DNA of 13,179 nucleotides from Desulfobulbaceae bacterium UBA5173 (GTDB lineage: Bacteria; Desulfobacterota; Desulfobulbia; Desulfobulbales; Desulfobulbaceae). The position numbers were made by a program, and so were the translations under genes. The notes beneath the pieces are model-generated. The model saw only the letters and a program-made list of their open reading frames with translations. It was not told the origin of the DNA and made no database searches. The stretch lies in contig DHWV01000073.1 of assembly GCA_002413355.1 (NCBI GenBank), positions 1 to 13,179 of the forward strand, read 5' to 3'. Shown piece after piece: positions 5,144-11,981 of this stretch. Within the stretch, counting starts at the first letter, position 1. The number at the start of each line of letters is the position of its first letter.

Positions 5144-6034
5144 ATGAAGAAAAAAATTCTCGCGTTCTCCTGCCTGCTCCTGCTTTCTGATCAGCTTGCT
5201 TCTGCCCAGCAGCCGACTCCTCCCGCACCGGCGCAGCAGCCTGCGGTCAAGGCAGATGCGCTGTCTTGGACGGTCATGCAGGCGTGGAAGACCGAGTCCA
5301 AGCCGGTTGATTTTGTCCAGTCGCTGGACGGCAGGATGGTTTTCATCCTCGGCGATGACAGCAAAGTCTATCTCTATTCCGCCGAAGGCCAGAAGCTGGG
5401 TGTCATCCCGGTCGATCCCGGCACAGTTGCTTTGGACATCACGCCACGGGGCGAGATGCTTTATGTAATGGACAAGAACGGTGCCTACAAGGCATTGGAC
5501 ATATCCTTTGCCAAGGATATCGATTTGTCTGGCTCGCCGTTCAAAGGAAAAGAGAATGCGCCGGTAGCCTTGGTCGTGTTCTCAGACTTCCAGTGCCCGT
5601 TCTGCAGCAAGGTGCATCCGCTGATGGAAGAGGTGATGAAGAAAAACCCAGACACGGTCAAGCTGGTGTTCAAACATATGCCGCTGGGCATGCATCAGCA
5701 GGCTGAACCAGCCGCCCGCGCCGCCATCGCTGCGCAGGAGCAGGGCAAATTCTGGGAAATGCACGATGCGCTTTTTGCCGCTGCCACTGGCGGAGGTTTG
5801 AGCACTGAGGCGATTGAGAAAGCTGCTGCCGCCATCGGTTTGGACGTGGCGAAGTTCAAAGCAGATTGGAACAGCCCGGCCATTCAAGAAAAATTGTCCA
5901 AGGACATGAGCGCGGCTCGTTTGGCCGAGGTCAACGGCACGCCGACACTCTTCGTCAATGGCCGCCGGGTCAATGCGCCCAGCCCCGAAGCCATCCAGAA
6001 GATGATCGACCAAGAACTGAGCAAGAAGAAGTAA
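5144..6034 (+). CDS. DsbA-family thiol:disulfide oxidoreductase with N-terminal propeller-like module
   Basis: 296 residues from ATG 5144, with AAGGA (5134-5138) before it. Signal peptide 1-21 ends L-A-S-A. A Pro/Ala/Gln linker leads to a module of about 75 residues (41-121) homologous to the two halves of the preceding protein. Then comes a thioredoxin-fold domain beginning D-L-S-G-S-P-F-K-G-K-E-N-A-P-V. It has the active site C151-P-F-C154 in F-S-D-F-Q-C-P-F-C, a helical insert rich in Ala, and the cis-proline loop G-T-P267-T-L-F. This is the DsbA/DsbG/BdbD-like group, periplasmic enzymes that make or rearrange disulfides. CPFC differs from CPHC of E. coli DsbA, so oxidase versus isomerase cannot be told from sequence. 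It stops 2 bases before phoH. Its likely clients may include the cysteine-tailed proteins encoded divergently (inference). Confidence 0.9.
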   Translation: MKKKILAFSCLLLLSDQLASAQQPTPPAPAQQPAVKADALSWTVMQAWKTESKPVDFVQSLDGRMVFILGDDSKVYLYSAEGQKLGVIPVDPGTVALDITPRGEMLYVMDKNGAYKALDISFAKDIDLSGSPFKGKENAPVALVVFSDFQCPFCSKVHPLMEEVMKKNPDTVKLVFKHMPLGMHQQAEPAARAAIAAQEQGKFWEMHDALFAAATGGGLSTEAIEKAAAAIGLDVAKFKADWNSPAIQEKLSKDMSAARLAEVNGTPTLFVNGRRVNAPSPEAIQKMIDQELSKKK

Positions 6035-6036
6035 CG

Positions 6037-7035
6037 GTGTCGTCTCCGCCTAAAAAAGCGGTAAGTCCAACCGAACAGAGCGTGGAGTTTGCGGATCCGT
6101 TTGCAGCCCAAGTTCTGTTCGGCGACCTGAACCGCAATCTGCACACTATCGAGCAGGCCGCCGGGGTCCGTATTCACTGCCGGGGCCAAGCTCTTCAAAT
6201 CGAAGGGCAAGCCCATGCGGTGGAACTGGCGGTGTCCGCTCTCCGCCAACTTTATGAGCTTGTCCGCAAAGGTCATCCGGTCTTCAGTCAGGATATCGCC
6301 TTTGCCCTCAAAATTCTGGAAAGCTCACCGCGCGCTGTTTTGGAAGAAATTTTCTTGGAAAAGGTCTGCATCACAGCCAAAAAACGGATCATCGCGCCCA
6401 AAACGGTCAATCAGAAGAACTACATCGAGGCTATCCGCAACAACGACATTGTCTTCGGCATTGGCCCAGCAGGCACTGGCAAGACGTATTTAGCGGTGGC
6501 GATGGCGGTTGCCGCTCTGACTGCCGAGCGAGTGCAGCGGATCATCCTCACCCGGCCTGCGGTGGAGGCCGGTGAAAAGCTCGGCTTCCTGCCTGGTGAT
6601 TTGGCCCAGAAAGTTGACCCTTATCTGCGCCCGCTCACCGATGCGCTCAACGACATGCTGGGCACGGAAAAGGCGGCAGATTTAGTCAGCCGGGGCGTGG
6701 TGGAGATTGCGCCGCTGGCCTTCATGCGCGGCAGAACCCTGAACAAAGGCTTTGTCATCCTTGACGAGGCCCAGAACACCACCCGCGAGCAGATGAAGAT
6801 GTTCCTCACTCGGATCGGCTTTGACTCGCAGGCGGTGATCACTGGTGACATCACCCAAGTAGATTTGCCCGGCGGCCAGCCGTCTGGTTTGGCCGAGGTT
6901 AAGCATATTCTCCACGATATCGAGGGAATCAGCTTCTGTTATTTTGACAGCAGTGACGTGGTGCGTCATCCGCTGGTGCAAAAAATCATCCTCGCCTATG
7001 AGAAGACAGGCCGCCGCGACCGGCAGGAAGCCTGA
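6037..7035 (+). CDS. phoH: PhoH-like ATPase (YbeZ)
   Basis: 332 residues from GTG 6037, 2 bases after the upstream stop; the usual family length is about 330-350. The start is a choice: a GTG at 6082 is in frame too, and neither has a strong ribosome-binding site. Residues 20-80 form the KH-like N-terminal region common to YbeZ proteins. The PhoH ATPase domain follows with Walker A G-P-A-G-T-G-K-T (143-150), the T-R-P-A-V-E-A-G-E-x-L-G-F-L-P-G-D motif (172-188), Walker B V-I-L-D-E-A-Q-N (240-247) and T-G-D-x-T-Q-x-D-L-P (269-278). It is a cytoplasmic nucleotide hydrolase, thought to be an RNA helicase-like partner of YbeY in 16S rRNA maturation. The next gene is indeed ybeY, overlapping by one base (TGATG), so coupled translation is expected. 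Confidence 0.95.
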   Translation: MSSPPKKAVSPTEQSVEFADPFAAQVLFGDLNRNLHTIEQAAGVRIHCRGQALQIEGQAHAVELAVSALRQLYELVRKGHPVFSQDIAFALKILESSPRAVLEEIFLEKVCITAKKRIIAPKTVNQKNYIEAIRNNDIVFGIGPAGTGKTYLAVAMAVAALTAERVQRIILTRPAVEAGEKLGFLPGDLAQKVDPYLRPLTDALNDMLGTEKAADLVSRGVVEIAPLAFMRGRTLNKGFVILDEAQNTTREQMKMFLTRIGFDSQAVITGDITQVDLPGGQPSGLAEVKHILHDIEGISFCYFDSSDVVRHPLVQKIILAYEKTGRRDRQEA

Positions 7036-8198
7036 TGTCCGTCAATTTTTTCAATCATACTGATCCGCAGCAGTTCCGTCTTCATCTAAGCCTGCTGCGG
7101 ACGCAGAGTCTCCGCCTGTTGGCGGTGCTTGGCCAGACTGGCCGCCCGGTCAGCATCGTCTTCATGGATGATATGGAGATGGCCGAGTACAACCAGACCT
7201 ACCGCCATAAAGAGGGGGCGACCAACGTCCTCTCGTTCCCGGCAGAGACCGGCGGCGAACTGGGCGACATCCTCATCTCGGTTGAAACCGCTTGGCGGGA
7301 GGCAACGGAAAAAGGTATCCGCCTCGATCAGCATGTCACCTGGCTGATCATCCACGGCCTGCTCCATCTGCTCGGCTATGACCACGAGCGTTCTGAAGAG
7401 CAGGCGGAACTCATGCAGGCGAAAGAAGAGCAGTTGTTCCAGGCCATTCAGTACATTCACTCAGGAGGAAGAACCATGCCGCAGCTTGCCATCAACGTTG
7501 ACCACATCGCCACTATCCGGGAGGCCAGAGGCGGCGCGGAGCCGGATCCGGTGCTGGCCGCAGGCATTTGCGAGCTGGCCGGGGCCAAGGGGATTGTGGT
7601 GCATCTGCGCGAAGACCGCCGCCACATCCAGGAGCGCGATGTCCGCATCCTGCGCCAGACGGTCAAAACTCGGCTGAATTTGGAGATGGCGGCAGTGAAG
7701 GAGATTGTCAGCATCGCCTTGGAAGTGAAGCCGGATTTAGTCACGCTGGTGCCGGAAAAGAGGCAGGAGTTGACCACCGAAGGCGGTTTAGACATCGTCG
7801 CCAACGAGAAAAAAATTAGGAAAACCATCAGCAAGCTGGCTGAATCGGACATTCCGGTTTCTCTATTTATTGATCCCTGTCCTGAGCAGATCAAGGCGGC
7901 GGTTGAGGTCGGCGCAACTTACGTTGAACTCCATACAGGCCGTTATGCCGAAGCGAAAAATCAGAAAGAGCAGGATCAGGAATTTCATCTGATTGAGCAG
8001 GCGGCGGAAACCGCGTTTGCCGCAGGACTGCATGTCAACGCCGGGCACGGTCTCGATTACCGCAACGTGAGCCGCATCGCCGCCTTGTCTGTGATTGAGG
8101 AGTTGAGCATCGGCCACGCCGTGATTGCCCGTGCTGCCTTTGTCGGTCTTGATCAGGCGGTGCGGGAGATGCAGGATTGCATTGATCTAGCCGGGTAG
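7035..8198 (+). CDS. ybeY: YbeY endoribonuclease reading in frame into PdxJ (YbeY-PdxJ)
   Basis: ATG 7035 overlaps the phoH stop by one base. Residues 1-147 are a complete YbeY, the single-strand-specific metalloendoribonuclease needed for 16S rRNA 3' end maturation. It has the zinc motif H107-G-L-L-H111-L-L-G-Y-D-H117 and the A-T-N-V-L-S-F-P motif (62-69). YbeY proteins are about 150-160 residues, so this one is complete, yet no stop codon occurs. The frame continues through S-G-G-R-T straight into the first Met of PdxJ, giving 387 residues. Either a fused bifunctional protein is made, or ribosomes reinitiate at the internal ATG 7476, or both. There is no linker of note, only about 30 residues of helix after the motif. 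YbeY identity is secure; the physical form of the product is open. Confidence 0.88.
   Translation: MSVNFFNHTDPQQFRLHLSLLRTQSLRLLAVLGQTGRPVSIVFMDDMEMAEYNQTYRHKEGATNVLSFPAETGGELGDILISVETAWREATEKGIRLDQHVTWLIIHGLLHLLGYDHERSEEQAELMQAKEEQLFQAIQYIHSGGRTMPQLAINVDHIATIREARGGAEPDPVLAAGICELAGAKGIVVHLREDRRHIQERDVRILRQTVKTRLNLEMAAVKEIVSIALEVKPDLVTLVPEKRQELTTEGGLDIVANEKKIRKTISKLAESDIPVSLFIDPCPEQIKAAVEVGATYVELHTGRYAEAKNQKEQDQEFHLIEQAAETAFAAGLHVNAGHGLDYRNVSRIAALSVIEELSIGHAVIARAAFVGLDQAVREMQDCIDLAG
7463..7468 (+). promoter_or_regulatory. Internal consensus Shine-Dalgarno before the PdxJ start
   Basis: AGGAGG lies 7 bases before ATG 7476, an ideal site inside the ybeY reading frame. It indicates that PdxJ can be translated separately. 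In the ybeY frame the same bases encode S-G-G-R. Confidence 0.75.
7476..8198 (+). CDS. pdxJ: Pyridoxine 5'-phosphate synthase
   Basis: 240 residues from ATG 7476, the normal length (about 240). PdxJ condenses 1-deoxyxylulose 5-phosphate with 3-amino-2-oxopropyl phosphate to form pyridoxine 5'-phosphate in DXP-dependent vitamin B6 synthesis, as a TIM-barrel oligomer in the cytoplasm. Family motifs are all present: N-V-D-H-I-A-T-I-R-E-A-R-G near the N-terminus, V-H-L-R-E-D-R-R-H-I, L-V-P-E-K-R-Q-E-x-T-T-E-G-G-L-D, V-E-L-H-T-G-x-Y-A, V-N-A-G-H-G-L and I-G-H-A-V-I-A-R-A. It can be the C-terminal half of the YbeY-PdxJ frame or a separate product, and the family N-terminus coincides exactly with this ATG. 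It ends 9 bases from the convergent pbpC stop. Confidence 0.95.
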   Translation: MPQLAINVDHIATIREARGGAEPDPVLAAGICELAGAKGIVVHLREDRRHIQERDVRILRQTVKTRLNLEMAAVKEIVSIALEVKPDLVTLVPEKRQELTTEGGLDIVANEKKIRKTISKLAESDIPVSLFIDPCPEQIKAAVEVGATYVELHTGRYAEAKNQKEQDQEFHLIEQAAETAFAAGLHVNAGHGLDYRNVSRIAALSVIEELSIGHAVIARAAFVGLDQAVREMQDCIDLAG

Positions 8199-8207
8199 CT
8201 TTCCAGT

Positions 8208-10274
8208 TTATTCTTCAGTCTCCACCCAGACGGAAATACTGTCCCGCTGTCCTTGACTGTCAATCAGGGTAATTCGGGCCATTCCCGGACTTGGCGGCGC
8301 GCAGGAAACGGTCTCGCTCTGCTGTTCTTTAGCAATGGGCTGGCCGTTAATCAGCCAGTGAAAGGGCGGGGTGCCGCCGTGCGATTTCAGAGCGAGGACA
8401 GGCTGGCTGCCAAGATGCAGACTGCTGCCGTCCACGGGATAATAAATGCGCGGCTGGCTTTGCTCTGCTGCCGAGCGGCTGAAATATTGCAAATGCGGCG
8501 GTAGCTGACCGTGCGTTAATCGCCTGACTCCGGCGGGTGCGCTTTCCCGTTCTCCAGCTTGACTTGGCGGCAAAGCGGCAAAGGCTTGGAGTAGCACCGG
8601 CACAGCCAGCTCTGCCCCGGTGGTCCGCCTGCCGTAGCCTCCGTCAGGCCGTCCAACCCAGACCCCGACTGTGTGCTGCCGCGTGTAGCCCACGGCCCAA
8701 GCGTCGCGGAAGCCGTAAGAGGTACCGGTCTTGTAGCGGATGCCGCTGCGGCTGACTGCGTCTGGCCCGGCGTTCAGGGGCATGGCGCGAAGGATATCAT
8801 CCACGTGCCACGCCGCCGCTGCGGAAAGTAGCCGATTCTCCGGGGCTGGCCGGGCCTCCGGGCGGAACGTGATTGATCTGAACTGACCTTGGTCAGCCAA
8901 GGCGGCGTAAAGGGCAACCAAATCACGCAGGCTGGTAGCAGTGCCGCCCAATGCCAGCGACAAGCCCTGCTCTTCCGGGCGGCGGCCCATAACGACCCCA
9001 ACCGCAGCAAAACGGGCCAGTAGCTGCTGCGTCCCGACTCGTTCCAGCACCTCCACCGCTGGCAGATTCAATGAGCGCAGGAGTGCTTCGCGTACCGATA
9101 TCCAGCCGTGGCTGCTGCGGTCGAAGTTGTCCGGGCCGTAGCTGCCGAAGCGTTCAGGCCGGTCAAGGATCAGAGTTTCCGGGTGAAGAATGCCCTGCTC
9201 AAAGGCGAGGCCATAAATGAAGGGCTTCAGGGCTGAGCCGGGCGACCGCCGCGCTTTTGTCAGATCGAGACTGCTGATCCGCCAGCCGCCAGAACCGACA
9301 TGACCTATCACTTGCCTGCTGCTGTTCTCAACGACTAAGACTGCCAAGGTTCTCCGTCCGTCTTCGCCAAGCCGCTGTTGGGCTTGGACGGTGATGGCCT
9401 CCAGCTTTTCCTGAAGAGGAAGATCAAGGGAGGTGACAAGCAGCTTTTGCTCAAGATGGAGAGCGTGTAGCTGACGGCTGAGATGCAGGGCGAGAAAGGG
9501 AGGCTGCTGCCGTTTTTTGGGCACCGGCTGTGTCTTCGCCACTTCCGCCTGCTCGGCGGTGAGCAGACCATTGTCCGTTAATCGGGCCAGCACCCGGCTG
9601 CGGGCCAGCTCCGCCTGTTTTGGGTGACGGTCGGGCCGCCGCCGTTCCGGCGACTGCGGCAGGCTGATCAGCAGGGCGGCTTCGGACGGCGTGAGGTGTG
9701 CTGCGTCCTTCTCGAAATAGAAGCGGCAGGCCGCCTCGATGCCCTCAATATTGCCGCCGTATGGGGCCAGCGTCAGATACGTTTCGAGAATTTCCCGCTT
9801 GCTCAGATGCTGCTCCAAGCGCAGGGCTTCAGCCATCTCAATCAGTTTGCTGATCACAGTGCGAGGTCTGCGCCGAAGCAGGCGAACAGTCTGCATGGTG
9901 ATGGTTGACGCGCCGGATACGGCCCGGCCATGTCCGGCAAGCTGAAGCACGGCACGGCTCAAAGCGAGCGGGTCAACACCGTGATGCGACCAGAAGCGTT
10001 TGTCCTCGCAGGCCAGCAGCAGGCGAACAAATTCGGGGTCAATGCGCTCAAGCCGGGCAGGCAGCCGCCAGAAGCCGCCCGGCGCGGTGAAAAGATGGAG
10101 CAGTCTGCCCTGCCGGTCCAAGACTTGGGCCGAACAGGGAACGGGAAATTTTCCTATAGGCAGCGGCAGAAAAATAAAGAGAAGGAGCAGGGCGCAGCAA
10201 AGGAAAGCGGTGCTGGCACCGCCAATGAAGAGCAGTCTGCCAACGCTCCTTTCACTGCGAGAGAAAAAAAACAT
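8208..10274 (-). CDS. pbpC: Penicillin-binding protein 1C (bifunctional class A PBP)
   Basis: 688 residues, inner-membrane enzyme for peptidoglycan synthesis. A single transmembrane anchor spans about residues 13-38. The GT51 glycosyltransferase domain (about 60-235) contains E90-D-K-R-F-W-S-H-H-G-V-D and G-A-S-T-I-T-M-Q (121-128). The transpeptidase domain has S347-x-x-K350 in S-P-G-S-A-L-K-P, S-L-N (401-403) and K-T-G (515-517) followed by T-S-Y-G-F-R-D-A-W. The C-terminal 90 residues match the Ig-like PBP1C tail (Y-Y-P-V-D-G-S, P-F-H-W-L-I-N-G). This order and tail separate it from PBP1A/1B. E. coli PbpC is about 770 residues, so this one is somewhat short but complete. It starts 6 bases after the PIN-like gene. 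The alpha-2-macroglobulin gene that often accompanies pbpC is not adjacent within this window. Confidence 0.95.
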   Translation of the reverse strand: MFFFSRSERSVGRLLFIGGASTAFLCCALLLLFIFLPLPIGKFPVPCSAQVLDRQGRLLHLFTAPGGFWRLPARLERIDPEFVRLLLACEDKRFWSHHGVDPLALSRAVLQLAGHGRAVSGASTITMQTVRLLRRRPRTVISKLIEMAEALRLEQHLSKREILETYLTLAPYGGNIEGIEAACRFYFEKDAAHLTPSEAALLISLPQSPERRRPDRHPKQAELARSRVLARLTDNGLLTAEQAEVAKTQPVPKKRQQPPFLALHLSRQLHALHLEQKLLVTSLDLPLQEKLEAITVQAQQRLGEDGRRTLAVLVVENSSRQVIGHVGSGGWRISSLDLTKARRSPGSALKPFIYGLAFEQGILHPETLILDRPERFGSYGPDNFDRSSHGWISVREALLRSLNLPAVEVLERVGTQQLLARFAAVGVVMGRRPEEQGLSLALGGTATSLRDLVALYAALADQGQFRSITFRPEARPAPENRLLSAAAAWHVDDILRAMPLNAGPDAVSRSGIRYKTGTSYGFRDAWAVGYTRQHTVGVWVGRPDGGYGRRTTGAELAVPVLLQAFAALPPSQAGERESAPAGVRRLTHGQLPPHLQYFSRSAAEQSQPRIYYPVDGSSLHLGSQPVLALKSHGGTPPFHWLINGQPIAKEQQSETVSCAPPSPGMARITLIDSQGQRDSISVWVETEE

Positions 10275-10280
10275 GAGGCA

Positions 10281-10919
10281 TCACACGCCGGATGTGGGCA
10301 GGGCGTAGCTCACCTGTTCGCCATTGATTTTAACATAGCCCCGCCGGAGCAGAGTGGTCCAGACCGCATCAATCTCGGATCCCGGCAGATTTATACCGCA
10401 TCTGGCATGGATAGTGCTGCGTAGTGCTTTAGGCGTACGCGGCTTTTTATCTTTTCGCTTGATCAAGTCGTCCACAGCCAGTCGGAGCAGCTCCTCGGTT
10501 GAAACAGTCGCCGCCGTTTGAGTCTTGCTCTCCAGCGGCATGACGGTCACCTTGAAACAAGGCATTTCTTCTATCGACACTGAGCGTGCCACAAAGATCT
10601 TCCGACTGCGCAGGTGCCTGATAAGCGGATCAAAGCCTGTGTCTTTGGAGATGATATGAAAAAATCCAGCAGGATCAGCCGCCGCCAGCACACCAAGATA
10701 ATAGGCGATGTGAAAATCAAGGGCATTGCTGCCTGATGTTTCAAGCGCAATATATTCTGCCCGGCTGCCCAGCTCCTGCATGGTCACGACCAGCTCAACC
10801 GGCAGCTTGGTGTTGTTTGGGCCGAGGAACACTCGCACCGAGAACTGTTCGTCCTTGAGCAAGGCCAGCGACTGCACCTGCACGTTTTCGTAGTCAATGA
10901 GGACGTAATTCTTTTTCAC
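10281..10919 (-). CDS. PIN-like domain nuclease with C-terminal winged-helix-like tail
   Basis: 212 residues from a GTG start at 10919, with GAGGAAAG ahead of it; an ATG four bases upstream is out of frame. The N-terminal domain (1-125) begins Y-V-L-I-D-Y-E-N-V-Q and continues with V-F-L-G-P-N-N-T-K-L-P, N-A-L-D-F-H-I-A-Y-Y-L-G and H-I-I-S-K-D-T-G-F-D-P-L-I. This is the NYN/PIN-like fold with acidic residues D9, E11, D68, D93 and D97 suited to metal-dependent RNA cleavage. Residues 140-207 form helices and a short beta hairpin resembling a winged-helix or OST-HTH RNA-binding domain. It is probably a cytoplasmic RNase of unknown target, perhaps a stress or toxin-like enzyme; no antitoxin gene is adjacent. 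It lies between the K+ channel and pbpC in a compact cluster. Confidence 0.82.
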   Translation of the reverse strand: MKKNYVLIDYENVQVQSLALLKDEQFSVRVFLGPNNTKLPVELVVTMQELGSRAEYIALETSGSNALDFHIAYYLGVLAAADPAGFFHIISKDTGFDPLIRHLRSRKIFVARSVSIEEMPCFKVTVMPLESKTQTAATVSTEELLRLAVDDLIKRKDKKPRTPKALRSTIHARCGINLPGSEIDAVWTTLLRRGYVKINGEQVSYALPTSGV

Positions 10920-10934
10920 GTCATGCTTTCCTCG

Positions 10935-11972
10935 TCAGAGTGTCTCGGCCAGCGCGGAAATATGGCTGCTTTCACCCAACACAATGAGGATGTCGCCTGT
11001 CATGATCTGGGTGTTGGAGCCGGGATTGAAGAGCATCGGTTGATCCGCCCGCTTAATCGCCACGACAATAATGCCATATTTCTGCCGCACCCCGCTTTCA
11101 AGCAGTGTTTTGCCGACACAGAGTGCTTGGCCGCTCACCAGCAGCTCTTCCATGCGCAGGCCCAAGTCGCCCGCCTGCATAGCCAGATCAATAAAATCCA
11201 CCACTGTGGGCCGGACAATGAGTTGCGCCATCCGGCGTGCGCCGATGCAGTACGGCGAAATCACCTTGCTGGCTCCGGCCCGCTCCAACTTTTTTGCTGC
11301 GCCGGGAATGCCGCTGGAGCGGGCAAGGATGAAGAGCGTGGAATTCAGTCCCCGTGCAGTGAGGGTGATATAGACATTTTTTTCATCGGACGAGACGACT
11401 GTCACTAACCCCCGCGCCTGCTTGATTCCTGCTGCGGTCAGGATTTCATCATCTGACGCATCACCTTTTAGTGATGGATAGCCAAGCCGATCTATGGATT
11501 CAATTACGCTCTCGTCGCTTTCAATCACGACAAAAGGACGACTGTTCTCTTTCAGGATGGAGCAGATTTCCTGACCGATCCTGCCGAATCCGCAGACAAT
11601 ATAATGATTATGCAGCTTGGTTATTTTTTTATTCATGTTCCGCTTGGCAACGATGTGCCGTAGGCCGCCTTCCACCATTGTTTCCGTGATTTGGCTAAAG
11701 ATGTACATCACATAGCCAGCCCCGGAGAAAATCAACAGAATGGTGAAAATGCGGCCTGCGGGCGTGACTGGCGCAATATCGCCGTAGCCGACCGTGGTGA
11801 TGGTGATGGCGGTCAGGTAAAGGCCATCAAGAAAGCTGAAGCCTTCCAGCAACTCGTAGCCAATTGGCCCGATGACAAGAAGCAGCAGCAGGGGAAAACC
11901 GGGCAGGATATATTTGCGGAAGGCGGCCTCAAGCCGCCTGCGCAGCCGGGAGAACGGAGTGCCGTCGCCCAT
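10935..11972 (-). CDS. Two-helix potassium channel with RCK (TrkA-N/TrkA-C) domains
   Basis: 345 residues, inner-membrane K+ channel of the MthK/Kch type. Transmembrane helix 1 spans about residues 21-42. A pore helix is followed by the selectivity filter T-T-V-G-Y-G-D (59-65), and transmembrane helix 2 covers about 73-96. A cytosolic RCK domain (122-240) begins Y-I-V-C-G-F-G-R-I-G, a Rossmann nucleotide-binding loop, and includes G-D-A-S-D-D-E-I-L and an acidic residue pattern typical of ligand sensing. TrkA-C covers about 270-345. The length fits the family. It starts 9 bases after the ribonuclease stop, with a poor ribosome-binding site, so translation may be coupled. An in-frame Met113 sits just before the RCK domain, where MthK has its internal start. 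The likely role is regulated K+ flux; its ligand is unknown. Confidence 0.94.
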   Translation of the reverse strand: MGDGTPFSRLRRRLEAAFRKYILPGFPLLLLLVIGPIGYELLEGFSFLDGLYLTAITITTVGYGDIAPVTPAGRIFTILLIFSGAGYVMYIFSQITETMVEGGLRHIVAKRNMNKKITKLHNHYIVCGFGRIGQEICSILKENSRPFVVIESDESVIESIDRLGYPSLKGDASDDEILTAAGIKQARGLVTVVSSDEKNVYITLTARGLNSTLFILARSSGIPGAAKKLERAGASKVISPYCIGARRMAQLIVRPTVVDFIDLAMQAGDLGLRMEELLVSGQALCVGKTLLESGVRQKYGIIVVAIKRADQPMLFNPGSNTQIMTGDILIVLGESSHISALAETL

Positions 11973-11981
11973 CGCCCGGCA

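Noticed and set aside
5866..6036. PhoH frame open back to 5866 inside the DsbA-like gene
   Set aside because: The sequence there is the shadow of the upstream gene. The family N-terminus and the 2-base gap favour GTG 6037.
9930..10424. Long plus-strand open frames opposite pbpC and the PIN-like gene
   Set aside because: Composition is that of antisense shadow, with no motif, and strongly supported genes lie on the other strand.
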